Source: Proteus appendicitidis
GTDB lineage: Bacteria; Pseudomonadota; Gammaproteobacteria; Enterobacterales; Enterobacteriaceae
DNA length: 64,000 nucleotides
Direction of reading: 5' to 3'
NCBI RefSeq assembly: GCF_030271835.1
Contig: NZ_CP127389.1
Location: 1,462,001-1,526,000 of the forward strand
The notes under the pieces are model-generated. The model saw nothing but the letters and a program-made list of their open reading frames with translations, was not told the DNA's origin and searched no databases. The first letter of the stretch is position 1, and the number at the start of each line of letters is the position of its first letter. The position numbers were made by a program, and so were the translations under genes. Positions 29,400 through 38,193 of this stretch are shown in pieces.

Positions 29400-31379
29400 A
29401 TGGTAGTGTTAAATAAAAATAAAATTGCGCTTGGCGTTGTTGCGGCTATTGCATCAAGTTTTGTTATGACTGCATCAGCAGAAAATGTAGAAAAACTGCT
29501 TGTAACAACCGCTTCAGGGTTTAAACAAACCGTTGAAGATGCACCTGCATCGGTTTCTGTTGTCACTCGTGAACAGCTAGAAACCAAATCTTACCGTGAT
29601 GTGACTGACGCATTAAAAGATGTTCCCGGCGTTTTAGTAACAGGCGGTGGAAGTAGTTCTGATATCAGTATTCGTGGTATGGATGCAAAATATACCATGA
29701 TTTTAGTTGATGGTAAGCGAGTTGCCTCGCGTGAAACGCGTCCTAATAGTGATAACTCAGGTATTGAACAAGGCTGGTTACCGCCTTTACCTGCCATTGA
29801 ACGTATTGAAGTTGTACGTGGCCCAATGTCTTCTTTATATGGTTCAGATGCAATGGGTGGGGTTATCAATATTATTACTCGTAAAGCGCAAAAAGAGTGG
29901 AACGTAAGTTTACGTGCTGATAGCACGCTGACAGAGCGTCAAAACTCAGGAAATACTGAACAAGGCAGTTTTTATGCAGCCGGTCCATTGATTGATAACC
30001 TGCTGGGATTAAAAGTCCAAGGTCAATATTCGCACCGTAGCGAAGATAAATTTGCGAATGGTTATAATCGTCAAATTACTGCAAGCGGTGGTGGTACATT
30101 AAGCTGGACACCAGATGATAAAAATACGGTTGAATTTGAATTTAAAAAAGACAGCCAGCACCGAGATTCTCGTTGGGAATATTCAGCCTCTGATCGCTCT
30201 CGTAAATCTAAGAGCAGTGATTTCAGTAAATATGAGCTAAAACAATATGCCCTGACTCATGATGGTGTGTATGACTTTGGTACGATGAATACTTATATTC
30301 AGCGTGATGAAAACAATAACCCAAGTCGTAAAATGGAATACAACGATACAACAGTACGTAATCAAACAGTATTTATGTTAGATGCGCATACTTTAAGTGT
30401 TGGTGCTCAGTATCGTTTTGAAGAATTAAAAGATAGCAATAACCATTTAGACAAAGGTAGTAAATTAGATCGTTATAGCTGGGCGCTGTTTGCTGAAGAC
30501 GAATGGGCGCTAGCAAATGATTTCGCTTTAACCGGTGGTTTACGTATGGATAAAGACGAAAACTACGGTACTCACTGGACACCTCGTGTTTATGGTGTTT
30601 GGCATATGGCTGATGAATGGACGTTAAAAGGTGGTGTATCTACTGGTTATCGTTCACCTGATTTACGCCAAGCAACGAAAACTTGGGGACAAGCAACAGG
30701 GGGTTCAGGTGGTAATGCCGTCATTTATGGTAACCCAGATCTGAAACCTGAAAAATCAGTAACAGAAGAGATTGGTATTATTTGGGATAACCGTGATAAC
30801 TTAACGGCAAGTGTTACAATTTATAATACTGATTTTAAAGATAAAATTACTGAGCGTCGCATTTGTGATGATAAAGGCGTGTTACCTGCATGTACTAAAG
30901 AACAAGGATATGGTCACCTATATGACTTTATCAGTACGCGTGAAAACGTAGATAAAGCCAATATGCGTGGTATTGAGGTAACTGGTAACTGGACAATTTC
31001 ACCTGCGTGGAACTTAGCAGCTAACTACACCTTTACTGATTCAGAGCAGAAGAGCGGTGCATTTAGTGGTAAACCACTGAATAAACAGCCTCGCCATATG
31101 GCAAATGCGACCTTAAACTGGGAAACTACGCCAGAAATGGAAACTTGGGCGCGTATTAACTTCCGTGGTAAAACATCGGATTACTTATCACGCACAAGTA
31201 TGGCAACCGGTACACCTTCTTATGCATTTGTTGACATTGGTACAAGTTACAGCTTAACCAAACAACTTAATGTGATTGGTGGTGTTTATAACGTGTTCGA
31301 TCGTCGCATTAATTATGAAAACTTTAATACCACATTAGAAGGTCGTCGTTACAACATTGGTTTGAACTATAACTTCTAA
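29400..31379 (+). CDS. ireA: TonB-dependent siderophore receptor (IreA/CirA type)
   Basis: This 659-residue outer-membrane receptor has a signal peptide ending ASA, a TonB-box-like KLLVTTAS right after it, a plug domain (EDAPASVSVVTREQLETK, then IERIEVVRGPMSSLYGSDAM), and a 22-strand barrel ending GLNYNF with a terminal Phe. It belongs to the catecholate receptor group that includes CirA and IreA; IreA is the name used in P. mirabilis for such a protein. In E. coli, cirA is the gene next to lysP, so this may be its positional counterpart. Its ligand cannot be read from sequence. The Fur-box-like site upstream of the ABC genes suggests iron control. Confidence 0.8.
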   Translation: MVVLNKNKIALGVVAAIASSFVMTASAENVEKLLVTTASGFKQTVEDAPASVSVVTREQLETKSYRDVTDALKDVPGVLVTGGGSSSDISIRGMDAKYTMILVDGKRVASRETRPNSDNSGIEQGWLPPLPAIERIEVVRGPMSSLYGSDAMGGVINIITRKAQKEWNVSLRADSTLTERQNSGNTEQGSFYAAGPLIDNLLGLKVQGQYSHRSEDKFANGYNRQITASGGGTLSWTPDDKNTVEFEFKKDSQHRDSRWEYSASDRSRKSKSSDFSKYELKQYALTHDGVYDFGTMNTYIQRDENNNPSRKMEYNDTTVRNQTVFMLDAHTLSVGAQYRFEELKDSNNHLDKGSKLDRYSWALFAEDEWALANDFALTGGLRMDKDENYGTHWTPRVYGVWHMADEWTLKGGVSTGYRSPDLRQATKTWGQATGGSGGNAVIYGNPDLKPEKSVTEEIGIIWDNRDNLTASVTIYNTDFKDKITERRICDDKGVLPACTKEQGYGHLYDFISTRENVDKANMRGIEVTGNWTISPAWNLAANYTFTDSEQKSGAFSGKPLNKQPRHMANATLNWETTPEMETWARINFRGKTSDYLSRTSMATGTPSYAFVDIGTSYSLTKQLNVIGGVYNVFDRRINYENFNTTLEGRRYNIGLNYNF

Positions 31380-31406
31380 TTTTTTACCCTCAGTTTGTGT
31401 CATTAA

Positions 31407-31432
31407 GACTCCACTTGTGGAGTCTTTTTTTA
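31407..31432 (+). terminator. Terminator after ireA
   Basis: AGACTCCAC and GTGGAGTCT flank TT and are followed by a T run. It is a classic Rho-independent terminator. The following 31433-31900 is AT-rich with no gene or structure that I can support. Confidence 0.9.
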
Positions 31433-31938
31433 TCTCTAATTTTCTTTCATTTGCTCAGAATTAATACTGGAAAGTTTAAATGTTGAGGTCTATATTTAGC
31501 TCAATAATTCATCTTATTCATCGTGTTATTTGGACTATTAGATTGTGATTTCTACTTATTACCAGCCATTTTTTTCTTAACTTATTCTCTTACTTTTTAT
31601 TTATATAAAACAGGTTGCTAAAAAATAGGCACTTTTTATTAAAAGTCTATTTTGGGGCGATAAAAGAAGCATGAGTTAACAAAATCTTAGCATTAATCTT
31701 ATTAATGTATTTTAAATGCTTTATTTTGATGATTTGGCAATGATATTAATTTTAATCTAAAGTTTAATTCTTATTTATCAATACATTGTGTTTTATTTTC
31801 TTACGGTAGAGTAATGGCTTTTGAAATATTTAAAACTTAAAAGTTGTGATAAAAGCACAATTATTGTTAATAAAATGTGGCGTTATATGTTGACTTAGTT
31901 TGCGAATTGAAAAGATCGTAAAAAAAGGGGGCTTTTTG

Positions 31939-31989
31939 ATGAAAATGTATTGCTATTTAAGTCTGAGACGTGCAAAATGCGCCCACTAA
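31939..31989 (+). CDS. 16-codon leader ORF ahead of a terminator (plaP leader)
   Basis: A frame encoding MKMYCYLSLRRAKCAH begins 8 bases after a strong AAGGGGGC ribosome-binding sequence and ends 7 bases before a Rho-independent terminator. This is the layout of a classical attenuation leader or of a ligand-sensing arrest peptide such as SpeFL. It has two adjacent Arg codons, two Tyr and two Cys. The next gene on the strand is the putrescine importer plaP, 357 bases downstream. It could instead be part of a small RNA. Confidence 0.5.
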   Translation: MKMYCYLSLRRAKCAH

Positions 31990-31995
31990 AAATAT

Positions 31996-32029
31996 GACTG
32001 ATGCGTTTAAAGTGCATCGGTTTTTTTTT
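31996..32029 (+). terminator. Terminator within the plaP leader region
   Basis: CTGATGC and GCATCGG flank GTTTAAAGT and are followed by nine T. No annotated gene ends here, since ireA already has its own terminator 560 bases earlier. It must therefore end either the 16-codon leader transcript or a small RNA. GTGCAAAATGC (31970-31980) could pair with TTTTGCATTTTT (32026-32037) as an alternative fold. Confidence 0.75.
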
Positions 32030-32102
32030 GCATTTTTACTTATTACTACACCAAGAGGTCAGATTCATTTGAGTCTGAATAGATAACATAATTTGATTAG
32101 CA

Positions 32103-32346
32103 GCCAGCCCCTTAGAGAAAGGGTTGTCATGATAGAGGAATGCTAATATGGTACAATTATTCTCTTTCGCAGTCGGGCCTAGCGGCACTGCGGGCAATGA
32201 TGACTACGGAGCACGGCGTCTCCTAAACACATACACATCCTTAAAAACTTCATTCTATTCTGTTTATAGGCAGATGCGAAGTCTTCCCAGTAACTGTCGG
32301 TTGAGTTTATCTAATACTCAAACCGAAGTTATGGGAGGGTTCGCTA
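32103..32346 (+). promoter_or_regulatory. Structured 5' leader of plaP
   Basis: Several stems can be drawn: CCC/GGG around 32109-32122, CGCAGT/ACTGCG (32168-32192), GGAG/CTCC near 32208-32223, and CGGTT-GAGT/ACTC-AAACCG (32298-32325), which ends just before the plaP ribosome-binding site GGGAGGG. The middle part (32165-32220) is much richer in G and C than its surroundings, which suggests a conserved RNA. It does not match any riboswitch class I know. A 69-codon frame runs through it. Confidence 0.45.
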
Positions 32347-32357
32347 ATGTCAGATAA
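32148..32357 (+). CDS. 69-codon upstream ORF overlapping the plaP start
   Basis: The ATG follows GAGGAA at 7 bases, and the frame starts [16 protein letters not shown] and ends GGFANVR. It stops 8 bases inside plaP, so a ribosome ending here would be placed over the plaP start: translational coupling is likely. No signal peptide, membrane helix or known family is visible. It may be a regulatory leader and not a stable protein; its sequence also has to serve the RNA structure described for this leader. Confidence 0.45.
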   Translation: MVQLFSFAVGPSGTAGNDDYGARRLLNTYTSLKTSFYSVYRQMRSLPSNCRLSLSNTQTEVMGGFANVR

Positions 32358-33726
32358 CGTCATCTCCTCTATCGGCACTAACCAAACTGGTGCTAACAAT
32401 CGAGTTCAATTACGTAAAACCTTGACTCTAATGCAGGTAGTCATGATGGGGCTTGCTTTTTTACAGCCTATGACTATTTTCGATACATTTGGTATCGTTT
32501 CTGGCATTACGAATGGTCACGTAGCAACCTCGTATGCGATTGCGTTGATTGCAATTTTATTTACAGCGGTCAGCTATGGAAAATTAGTTAAGCGTTTTCC
32601 TTCAGCAGGCTCTGCGTATACTTATGCTCAAAAATCCATGAGCCCTTATGTTGGCTTTATGGTGGGTTGGTCATCTTTACTTGACTATTTATTTATGCCA
32701 ATGATCAATATCTTATTGGCGAAAATCTATTTACAAGCAATATTCCCAGGCGTTGAACCGTGGATCTTTGTATTTGCTTTAGTGGCTTTAATGACGTTCT
32801 TTAACCTGCGTGGTATTAACGTTGTTGCGAACTTAAATACAGCGATCGTTATTGTTCAGGTAGCAGTCATGGTTGTCTTCGTTGGGCTGCTTATCCACGG
32901 TGTTTATAACGGAGAAGGTGCAGGGGAGTTATGGACCTTTAGACCGTTTGCGTCTGTTGATGCGCAAGTCATACCAATGATAACCGGGGCAACAATACTC
33001 TGTTTCTCATTCTTAGGTTTCGACGGTATTAGTACATTATCAGAAGAGACACCAAATGCAGGTAAAGTTATCCCTAAAGCGATTTTCTTAACAGCGCTGA
33101 TTGGTGGGATCATCTTTATTGCGGTTTCTTACTTTTTACAACTGTATTTCCCAGATATTTCACGATTTAAAAATCCAGAAGAGTCACAACCTGAAATAAT
33201 GCTGTATGTTGCGGGTGCTTTATTCCAGTCCATTATTTTAGTGTTCTCTTGTGTGACTGTATTAGCATCAGGTATGGCGGCTCACGCAGGTGTTGCACGT
33301 TTACTTTATGTTATGGGACGTGATGGTGTATTCCCTGAGAAGACATTTGGCTATGTACATCCAAAATGGCGTACGCCTGCATTTAACGTGCTATTAGTTG
33401 GCTTCTTAGCATTAGGTGCGGTGTTCTTTGATTTAGTGACTGCAACGGCATTAATTAACTTTGGTGCGTTAGTTGCGTTTACTTTCGTGAATCTGTCTGT
33501 TATTTCACAGTTCTATATTCGTGAGCGCCGTAATAAAGGATTAATGGATCACATTAATTACCTGATATTACCTATTATTGGTGCTGCAACAATGGGTGTC
33601 TTGTGGGTAAACCTTGAACCAGGTTCTATGGAGTTAGGTCTTGTTTGGGGCGCAATTGGTATACTTTATATGGTATGGATCACTCGTCGGTTCCGTAGAC
33701 CAATGCCACAAATGCCAGAAAAGTAA
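32347..33726 (+). CDS. plaP: Putrescine importer PlaP
   Basis: The 459-residue APC-superfamily permease has 12 predicted helices and follows E. coli PlaP (YeeF): [54 protein letters not shown], and [18 protein letters not shown]. PlaP imports putrescine with protons; in P. mirabilis putrescine uptake by PlaP is tied to swarming. PuuP is the nearest alternative. The ATG follows GGGAGGG at 6 bases and lies inside the upstream 69-codon frame. In E. coli its neighbours lead to sbcB; here about 13 kb of other genes intervene. Confidence 0.88.
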   Translation: MSDNVISSIGTNQTGANNRVQLRKTLTLMQVVMMGLAFLQPMTIFDTFGIVSGITNGHVATSYAIALIAILFTAVSYGKLVKRFPSAGSAYTYAQKSMSPYVGFMVGWSSLLDYLFMPMINILLAKIYLQAIFPGVEPWIFVFALVALMTFFNLRGINVVANLNTAIVIVQVAVMVVFVGLLIHGVYNGEGAGELWTFRPFASVDAQVIPMITGATILCFSFLGFDGISTLSEETPNAGKVIPKAIFLTALIGGIIFIAVSYFLQLYFPDISRFKNPEESQPEIMLYVAGALFQSIILVFSCVTVLASGMAAHAGVARLLYVMGRDGVFPEKTFGYVHPKWRTPAFNVLLVGFLALGAVFFDLVTATALINFGALVAFTFVNLSVISQFYIRERRNKGLMDHINYLILPIIGAATMGVLWVNLEPGSMELGLVWGAIGILYMVWITRRFRRPMPQMPEK

Positions 33727-33756
33727 TATTCGAAGAATTGTTATAATGATAAATAA

Positions 33757-33788
33757 AATGGTCTCAGTAATGAGACCATTTTTTTTGT
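33757..33788 (+). terminator. Terminator after plaP
   Basis: AATGGTCTCA and TGAGACCATT flank GTAA and are followed by eight T. Confidence 0.92.
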
Positions 33789-34304
33789 ATTGAATAAACA
33801 GCGCTAGAATCGATCAGTATAATAAATAACCAATTGATTTATTTATATACAATAAAATTAAGTATATTTACCCATTCAAATAAAAAAATTAAAAATAATT
33901 TTATGTGGAATATAGGTTTGCTCTTAAGTATTTATCATTAGGTGTATTTACTTATTTAAATTAAATTAAATGTTTTTTTATATTAGTTTTAACATGTCTA
34001 TATATATGAAAAACAAAATTTATATATTCAAAAATATATTTTTTTATTTTTTAAGTATTATATTGATGCTCGATTAAAGATTAGTTAAATATTCTAAAAA
34101 TAAAGAAAGAACTTTATAAAAAAAGTTTTTTAAATAATTATCATTATGTAATTTAAACTCGCTTTACGAGTAAAATTTAATTGTTGTGCTACTCTTTAAA
34201 AAGAATTAGAAAATATATTTTCTTAATTTACATCTAATTAAGATGATTAAGGGAATAATACTAATTCCAATAGGCGATTTATTTAAAAAACGAAAGGTAA
34301 CAAT
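33789..34304. promoter_or_regulatory. AT-rich control region of the fimbrial operon
   Basis: About 515 bases of very AT-rich DNA precede the major pilin gene. The only clear structure is a palindrome ACTCG-CTTTA-CGAGT (34157-34171) extended by AATT-rich arms (34150-34182). I looked for long inverted repeats of a phase-variable invertible promoter and saw none; no recombinase gene is nearby. Such AT-rich DNA is a typical H-NS target, which is inference. Confidence 0.4.
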
Positions 34305-34856
34305 ATGTCTTTAATTAAGAAAGTTGCTCCGTTTATCGTGTTGTCTGGATTTATGGTTGCAGGTAATGCTTTTGCTGCAACACAGGGCACAACGGTGTCA
34401 TTCGAAGCATTAATTCGTGCCGCAAGTTGTGATGTTTCTTCAACAACAGAAGGTTCTAAAATTGATTGGGGAACCTTCACAAGTGATGAAGTTTCTGGCA
34501 AAAACGTCGGCGATCAATTAGGAGATAATAAGACGTTTAATTTAGAGCTTTCTAATTGTACAGCAGCATTAGCAACTGGTGAAACAATCAATCTTTATGC
34601 TCGTGGTAATAAATCAAACTTTGATTCTGAAATGTTTGCTAACGCAACAGCGGCTTCTTTAGCTGTAAAATTGTTAGCAACAGCAAGTAATACTTTAGTT
34701 AAACCAAATGTTGAAACAGGTCTGACATTAGGACAAGAGATCATTAAAGACGGTACAGGTCGTATTCCGATGACCGCTGGTCTGTATTTAACAAATGGTG
34801 CAGTAACAAGTGATGAATTAAAAGTACCAGTTACTTTTACTGTTGCTTATAACTAA
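34305..34856 (+). CDS. Fimbrial major subunit (type 1 pilin family)
   Basis: The 183-residue pilin has a signal peptide ending AFA, a mature start ATQGTTVSFEALIRAASCDV, a disulfide pair (RAASCDV and LSNCTAAL) and a C-terminal beta strand with the pilin pattern (VTFTVAYN, penultimate Tyr). A ribosome-binding AAAGG precedes the ATG. As first gene, separated from the rest by a strong hairpin, it is probably the most expressed and forms the shaft. The family is clear, but I cannot match it with certainty to a named Proteus fimbria. Confidence 0.88.
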   Translation: MSLIKKVAPFIVLSGFMVAGNAFAATQGTTVSFEALIRAASCDVSSTTEGSKIDWGTFTSDEVSGKNVGDQLGDNKTFNLELSNCTAALATGETINLYARGNKSNFDSEMFANATAASLAVKLLATASNTLVKPNVETGLTLGQEIIKDGTGRIPMTAGLYLTNGAVTSDELKVPVTFTVAYN

Positions 34857-34872
34857 TATTGCTTAATTTTTA

Positions 34873-34895
34873 GAGGCTCTATTTAATAGAGCCTC
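34873..34895 (+). promoter_or_regulatory. Intercistronic hairpin after the major pilin
   Basis: GAGGCTCTATT and AATAGAGCCTC form a perfect stem between the pilin stop and the chaperone start, with no T run. Hairpins at this place in other fimbrial operons stabilise pilin mRNA or limit read-through, which keeps the pilin in excess. Confidence 0.65.
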
Positions 34896-34914
34896 TCATT
34901 AAAGAAGAAATATA

Positions 34915-35613
34915 ATGATTAAAATTACAAATAGAATAAGAAAGTTTTTTGTTATTTTACTAATGATTATATCGCCACTCGCTTATTCTAAAGGCGTGGG
35001 TTTAAACGCTACACGTATTATTTATCCTGAAGGTGAGAGTAGTGTAGGTGTTATCGTTCGTAATGAAGAACCAAAAATAAATTATTTGGTACAAGCCTAT
35101 ATTTCCTCTGATGAAAACCCAATTGTATTTCAAGTCACTCCACCTCTTTTTAGAATTAATAGTTTATCAAGGCATGAAGTGAAAATTTATGCCATGAGTA
35201 ATTCTTTACCAAAAGATAGAGAAAGTATTTTTTATTTTCATGCAAAGATGATCCCTGGACAAAACAACAATTCTGACACAGCGGGCTTAAGTGTGGGATT
35301 TGATAATGTCATAAAACTTTTCTACCGACCTAAAAATTTACCGATGACATCTGAGGATGCGCAAAAGAAATTAGGATTTAGTGTGGAAGGAAAACAATTA
35401 AAGGTAGTCAATAATTCCCCTTATTACATCAATTTTGCTGGGTTTTCTGTCAACAATATAAAGCTAGGTGTTAGTTTGGCCAATAACAATGCCATGATCG
35501 CGCCTTATAGTTCGATAAAATATGCCTTACCTACAGGTGTAACTAAAGGAAGTGTTCAATGGCGTACAATAGATGATTTAGGTGGATTTAATGAACATAA
35601 AGCCACATTTTAA
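34915..35613 (+). CDS. Periplasmic fimbrial chaperone 1 (PapD family)
   Basis: The 232-residue protein has a signal peptide ending AYS and two Ig-like domains. Family marks are GLNATRIIYPEGESSVGVIV (with the pilin-anchoring Arg), FQVTPPLFRINSLSRHEVKI, and DNVIKLFYRPKNL (with the anchoring Lys). It caps pilin subunits in the periplasm and hands them to the usher. Its 3' end overlaps the next minor-subunit gene by 23 bases. It is the first of three chaperones in this operon. Confidence 0.9.
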   Translation: MIKITNRIRKFFVILLMIISPLAYSKGVGLNATRIIYPEGESSVGVIVRNEEPKINYLVQAYISSDENPIVFQVTPPLFRINSLSRHEVKIYAMSNSLPKDRESIFYFHAKMIPGQNNNSDTAGLSVGFDNVIKLFYRPKNLPMTSEDAQKKLGFSVEGKQLKVVNNSPYYINFAGFSVNNIKLGVSLANNNAMIAPYSSIKYALPTGVTKGSVQWRTIDDLGGFNEHKATF

Positions 35614-36145
35614 ACCAATTATATTGGGCGCATTATTAACTTGTATCTCTTTTTATGGATATAGCGCTGTTGATGACTCTGCGGTTGTCATAGTAAAAGG
35701 TTCAGTAACAAAAGGAACATGTGCTTTTACTTTATCAGACCAAACGGTGAAATTTTCTCAATCAACATTAATGCAAAATGTTGATGAAATAGGTGTAAAA
35801 AAGGAAAACAAAATACCTTTTTCAGTTAATTATCTTTGCCAAGATTATGTTGATGAAACACCTGATATGGAAGTTGTTATAAAAGCGGGATCAGGAACAC
35901 AAATTGCAAATAACAAAATATCACCGGTGAATAATCCAACTAATGCGAGTTTCGCTCTATACGATTGTAAAAATGATCAATGTTCTTTAGTTAATTTTAA
36001 TGCTGGAACAAGTTCTGTTTATATTACAACAGGAAATGGTAATAAAAATAAAGACTTTGAAGTCGAGCTTGTTAAGAAAGACAGTTCAGCGGTTAATCCT
36101 GGTACGCTAAAAGCAATATTAGCATTAACACTTATACAACCTTGA
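35591..36145 (+). CDS. Minor fimbrial subunit 1
   Basis: This 184-residue protein has a signal peptide ending YSA and a pilin-like start (VVIVKGSVTKGTCAFTL) with paired Cys (GTCAFTL and YLCQDY) and a further pair (DCKNDQC). It is longer and less regular than the major pilin, as expected for an adaptor or assembly subunit. The ATG at 35591 lies 6 bases after AGGTGG, within the end of the chaperone gene. The stop is 10 bases before the next gene. Confidence 0.75.
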   Translation: MNIKPHFKPIILGALLTCISFYGYSAVDDSAVVIVKGSVTKGTCAFTLSDQTVKFSQSTLMQNVDEIGVKKENKIPFSVNYLCQDYVDETPDMEVVIKAGSGTQIANNKISPVNNPTNASFALYDCKNDQCSLVNFNAGTSSVYITTGNGNKNKDFEVELVKKDSSAVNPGTLKAILALTLIQP

Positions 36146-36155
36146 GAAAGTAAAT

Positions 36156-36698
36156 ATGAATATATTTCTATTGAAAAGGAATTTGTTAAGTTTGTTTATT
36201 ACACTAGCACTATTTATTAGTTTTGATGCTCAGAGTATTGAATTTGACTTTAATGTGACCATTGATAAACAGACCTGCAAACTCTCAGTTTCAGGAACAA
36301 GTAGCAATGAAGTTGATTTTGGTAGTATTCAATCGAATAAAATTAAAAATAATCTTATAGAACCTATTCCGATAAAGGTATTACTGAGTGACTGTAAAAC
36401 GAATGACTTTTTTGATACTTATGTGACAATGAAGGCAAAGAGTACTTTAAATACGGTTACATTTAATGATGATATCAATAAAAGTTTTGGTATCAGAGTA
36501 TCAAGTAAAAATAATGTTGCTCAATCTAATAATAATACGGATTTTTTTAAATCTGAAGATACTGTTTGGAATAACATAAGTAAAGATCAATTAGAAAAAA
36601 CACTTTATACCTATGTTAAATGCAAAGATCCCACAGTTTGTGATCCCGAATCTGGAGAGTTTTCGGCAACGTTAACTTTTTCGTATATCGTTGATTAA
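36156..36698 (+). CDS. Minor fimbrial subunit 2
   Basis: The 180-residue protein has a signal peptide and a pilin-like mature start (FDFNVTIDKQTCKLSVSG), a second Cys in LLSDCKTND and a C-terminal beta strand FSATLTFSYIVD with the alternating hydrophobic pattern used in strand exchange. The extra CKDPTVC loop is unusual. It is very rich in Asn, Lys and Ser. It probably sits at the tip or base of the fimbria; which one cannot be told. Confidence 0.75.
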   Translation: MNIFLLKRNLLSLFITLALFISFDAQSIEFDFNVTIDKQTCKLSVSGTSSNEVDFGSIQSNKIKNNLIEPIPIKVLLSDCKTNDFFDTYVTMKAKSTLNTVTFNDDINKSFGIRVSSKNNVAQSNNNTDFFKSEDTVWNNISKDQLEKTLYTYVKCKDPTVCDPESGEFSATLTFSYIVD

Positions 36699-36706
36699 GA
36701 TATTAT

Positions 36707-37399
36707 ATGAATAATTTTATTATAAAAATTTCTATTATTTTAATATTAGCTTTTAGTTATTTTAATGCTAACGCTCAAGGGGTTAGTTTAGGAAAAACGC
36801 GCGTTATTTTTTCTGAAGGTAACTCAAGTGAAAGTGTATATATTTCTAATGATGATAATCAACCTTATTTAATACAAGCTGGGGTTACTGAAAAAATTGA
36901 TGGAAATTTGTCATCTAATTTTATAGTGACTCCCCCTGTATTTCGTTTAGAAAACAAGAGTGTTTCATCTTTACGTATTTTATTAAAAGAGACTCAAAAT
37001 TTACCCAATGACAAAGAGTCACTCTTTTATTTGAATACAAAAATTATACCTTCTACTAAACGACCTAATGAAAGTGAATCACAGGAATCAAAATTAGTAT
37101 TAATAACTAATTTTGTGATTAAAGTAATTTATCGACCTGAAAATATAGCAAGACCTTCAGAACAAGATTATAAAAAGATCTTTATTAAAGAACAAGAAGG
37201 AAAGTGGTTTTTAGATAACCCAACTCCATATTATATGACATTAACATCAATTAAAGTTAATAACGAAAAATATAACAAAACCTTATTGTTATCACCTTAT
37301 AGCAAAACTGAATTGGTAGAAGTATCAATAAAAGAAGCTAGTTGGCATATAATTAACGACTATGGTGAATTATCAAAAGAATTCAAATATAAGGACTAA
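36707..37399 (+). CDS. Periplasmic fimbrial chaperone 2 (PapD family)
   Basis: This 230-residue chaperone has a signal peptide ending ANA and starts GVSLGKTRVIFSEGNSSESV with the conserved Arg. It continues with FIVTPPVFRLENKSVSSLRI and TNFVIKVIYRPENI with the conserved Lys. Both domains are complete. It is clearly related to chaperone 1 but well diverged, so it probably serves different subunits. It follows the second minor subunit by 8 bases. Confidence 0.9.
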   Translation: MNNFIIKISIILILAFSYFNANAQGVSLGKTRVIFSEGNSSESVYISNDDNQPYLIQAGVTEKIDGNLSSNFIVTPPVFRLENKSVSSLRILLKETQNLPNDKESLFYLNTKIIPSTKRPNESESQESKLVLITNFVIKVIYRPENIARPSEQDYKKIFIKEQEGKWFLDNPTPYYMTLTSIKVNNEKYNKTLLLSPYSKTELVEVSIKEASWHIINDYGELSKEFKYKD

Positions 37400-37403
37400 T
37401 GAA

Positions 37404-38150
37404 ATGAACGTTTTGAATAGTCGTATTTTTTTTATTACTACTTTGATATTAGGTTTTTTTTATTGCCAATTAGCATGGTCTGCTAATAATGCATTTGAAT
37501 TTTCATTGCAAAGAATGACGTATAATGAAGGTAGTAAAAGCATCTCTATTGGTTTAAGAAATAATGAAAAAAAAGCATATCTCGTTCAGGCTAGTATGAG
37601 ATGGTTAGATGAATCTACGGGGTTACAATTAATTGATAAAAAAGAGAATCCTCCTTTTATTTTAACTCCGCTTTTACAAAAAATAGAACCTGAAGAGTAC
37701 TATGAGTGGGTGATTAAGTTTACTGGTTCAGAAAGTACAATACCAACAGATAGAGAGAGTGTTTATATTTCTCAATTTCGATTAATACCATCAACATCTG
37801 AAGAAACACCAAATGTACAGATGAACTTTATTAGGGCATTAAACTTTAAAGTATATTATCGACCAAAGTCTCTTGAAGGCATAGAAATAAAAGATGCAGA
37901 AAAAAAATTATCATTTTCAATTGATGGTAATAAAATAATTGCTAAAAATGATTCACCTATTTATCTAGCTTTTAACACAATAAAGATAAATGGAAAAGAG
38001 ATCGAACTACAAGAGTTATCGAAAAACGTACCTCCATTTGGCACACAAGAATACTTATTTTCGAATGAAAAGAAGATTACATCTATTCATTGGCAAGTAT
38101 TAGATGAGTTTATGTTCCCATTAGATGAAAAAATAAAAACAGTAAATTAA
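37404..38150 (+). CDS. Periplasmic fimbrial chaperone 3 (PapD family, divergent)
   Basis: The 248-residue protein has a signal peptide ending WSA, then FEFSLQRMTYNEGSKSISIG (Arg conserved) and RALNFKVYYRPKSL (Lys conserved). Its middle differs from the other two: a RWLDESTGLQLIDKKENPPF insertion and a WVIKFTGSESTIPTDRESVY segment. This suggests a special client such as the tip adhesin. I chose the ATG at 37404, 8 bases after AAGGA; it follows the chaperone 2 stop by 4 bases. Confidence 0.85.
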   Translation: MNVLNSRIFFITTLILGFFYCQLAWSANNAFEFSLQRMTYNEGSKSISIGLRNNEKKAYLVQASMRWLDESTGLQLIDKKENPPFILTPLLQKIEPEEYYEWVIKFTGSESTIPTDRESVYISQFRLIPSTSEETPNVQMNFIRALNFKVYYRPKSLEGIEIKDAEKKLSFSIDGNKIIAKNDSPIYLAFNTIKINGKEIELQELSKNVPPFGTQEYLFSNEKKITSIHWQVLDEFMFPLDEKIKTVN

Positions 38151-38193
38151 TAAAAATATATTTTTTATAAGGCTAAATATTAAGAGTGTAAAA

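Noticed and set aside
32904..33113. Minus-strand frames inside plaP and other transporter genes
   Set aside because: They follow the codon pattern of the sense gene and have no start signals.
33789..34304. Phase-variable invertible promoter like that of mrp fimbriae
   Set aside because: No long inverted repeats flank the promoter region, and there is no recombinase gene in the window.
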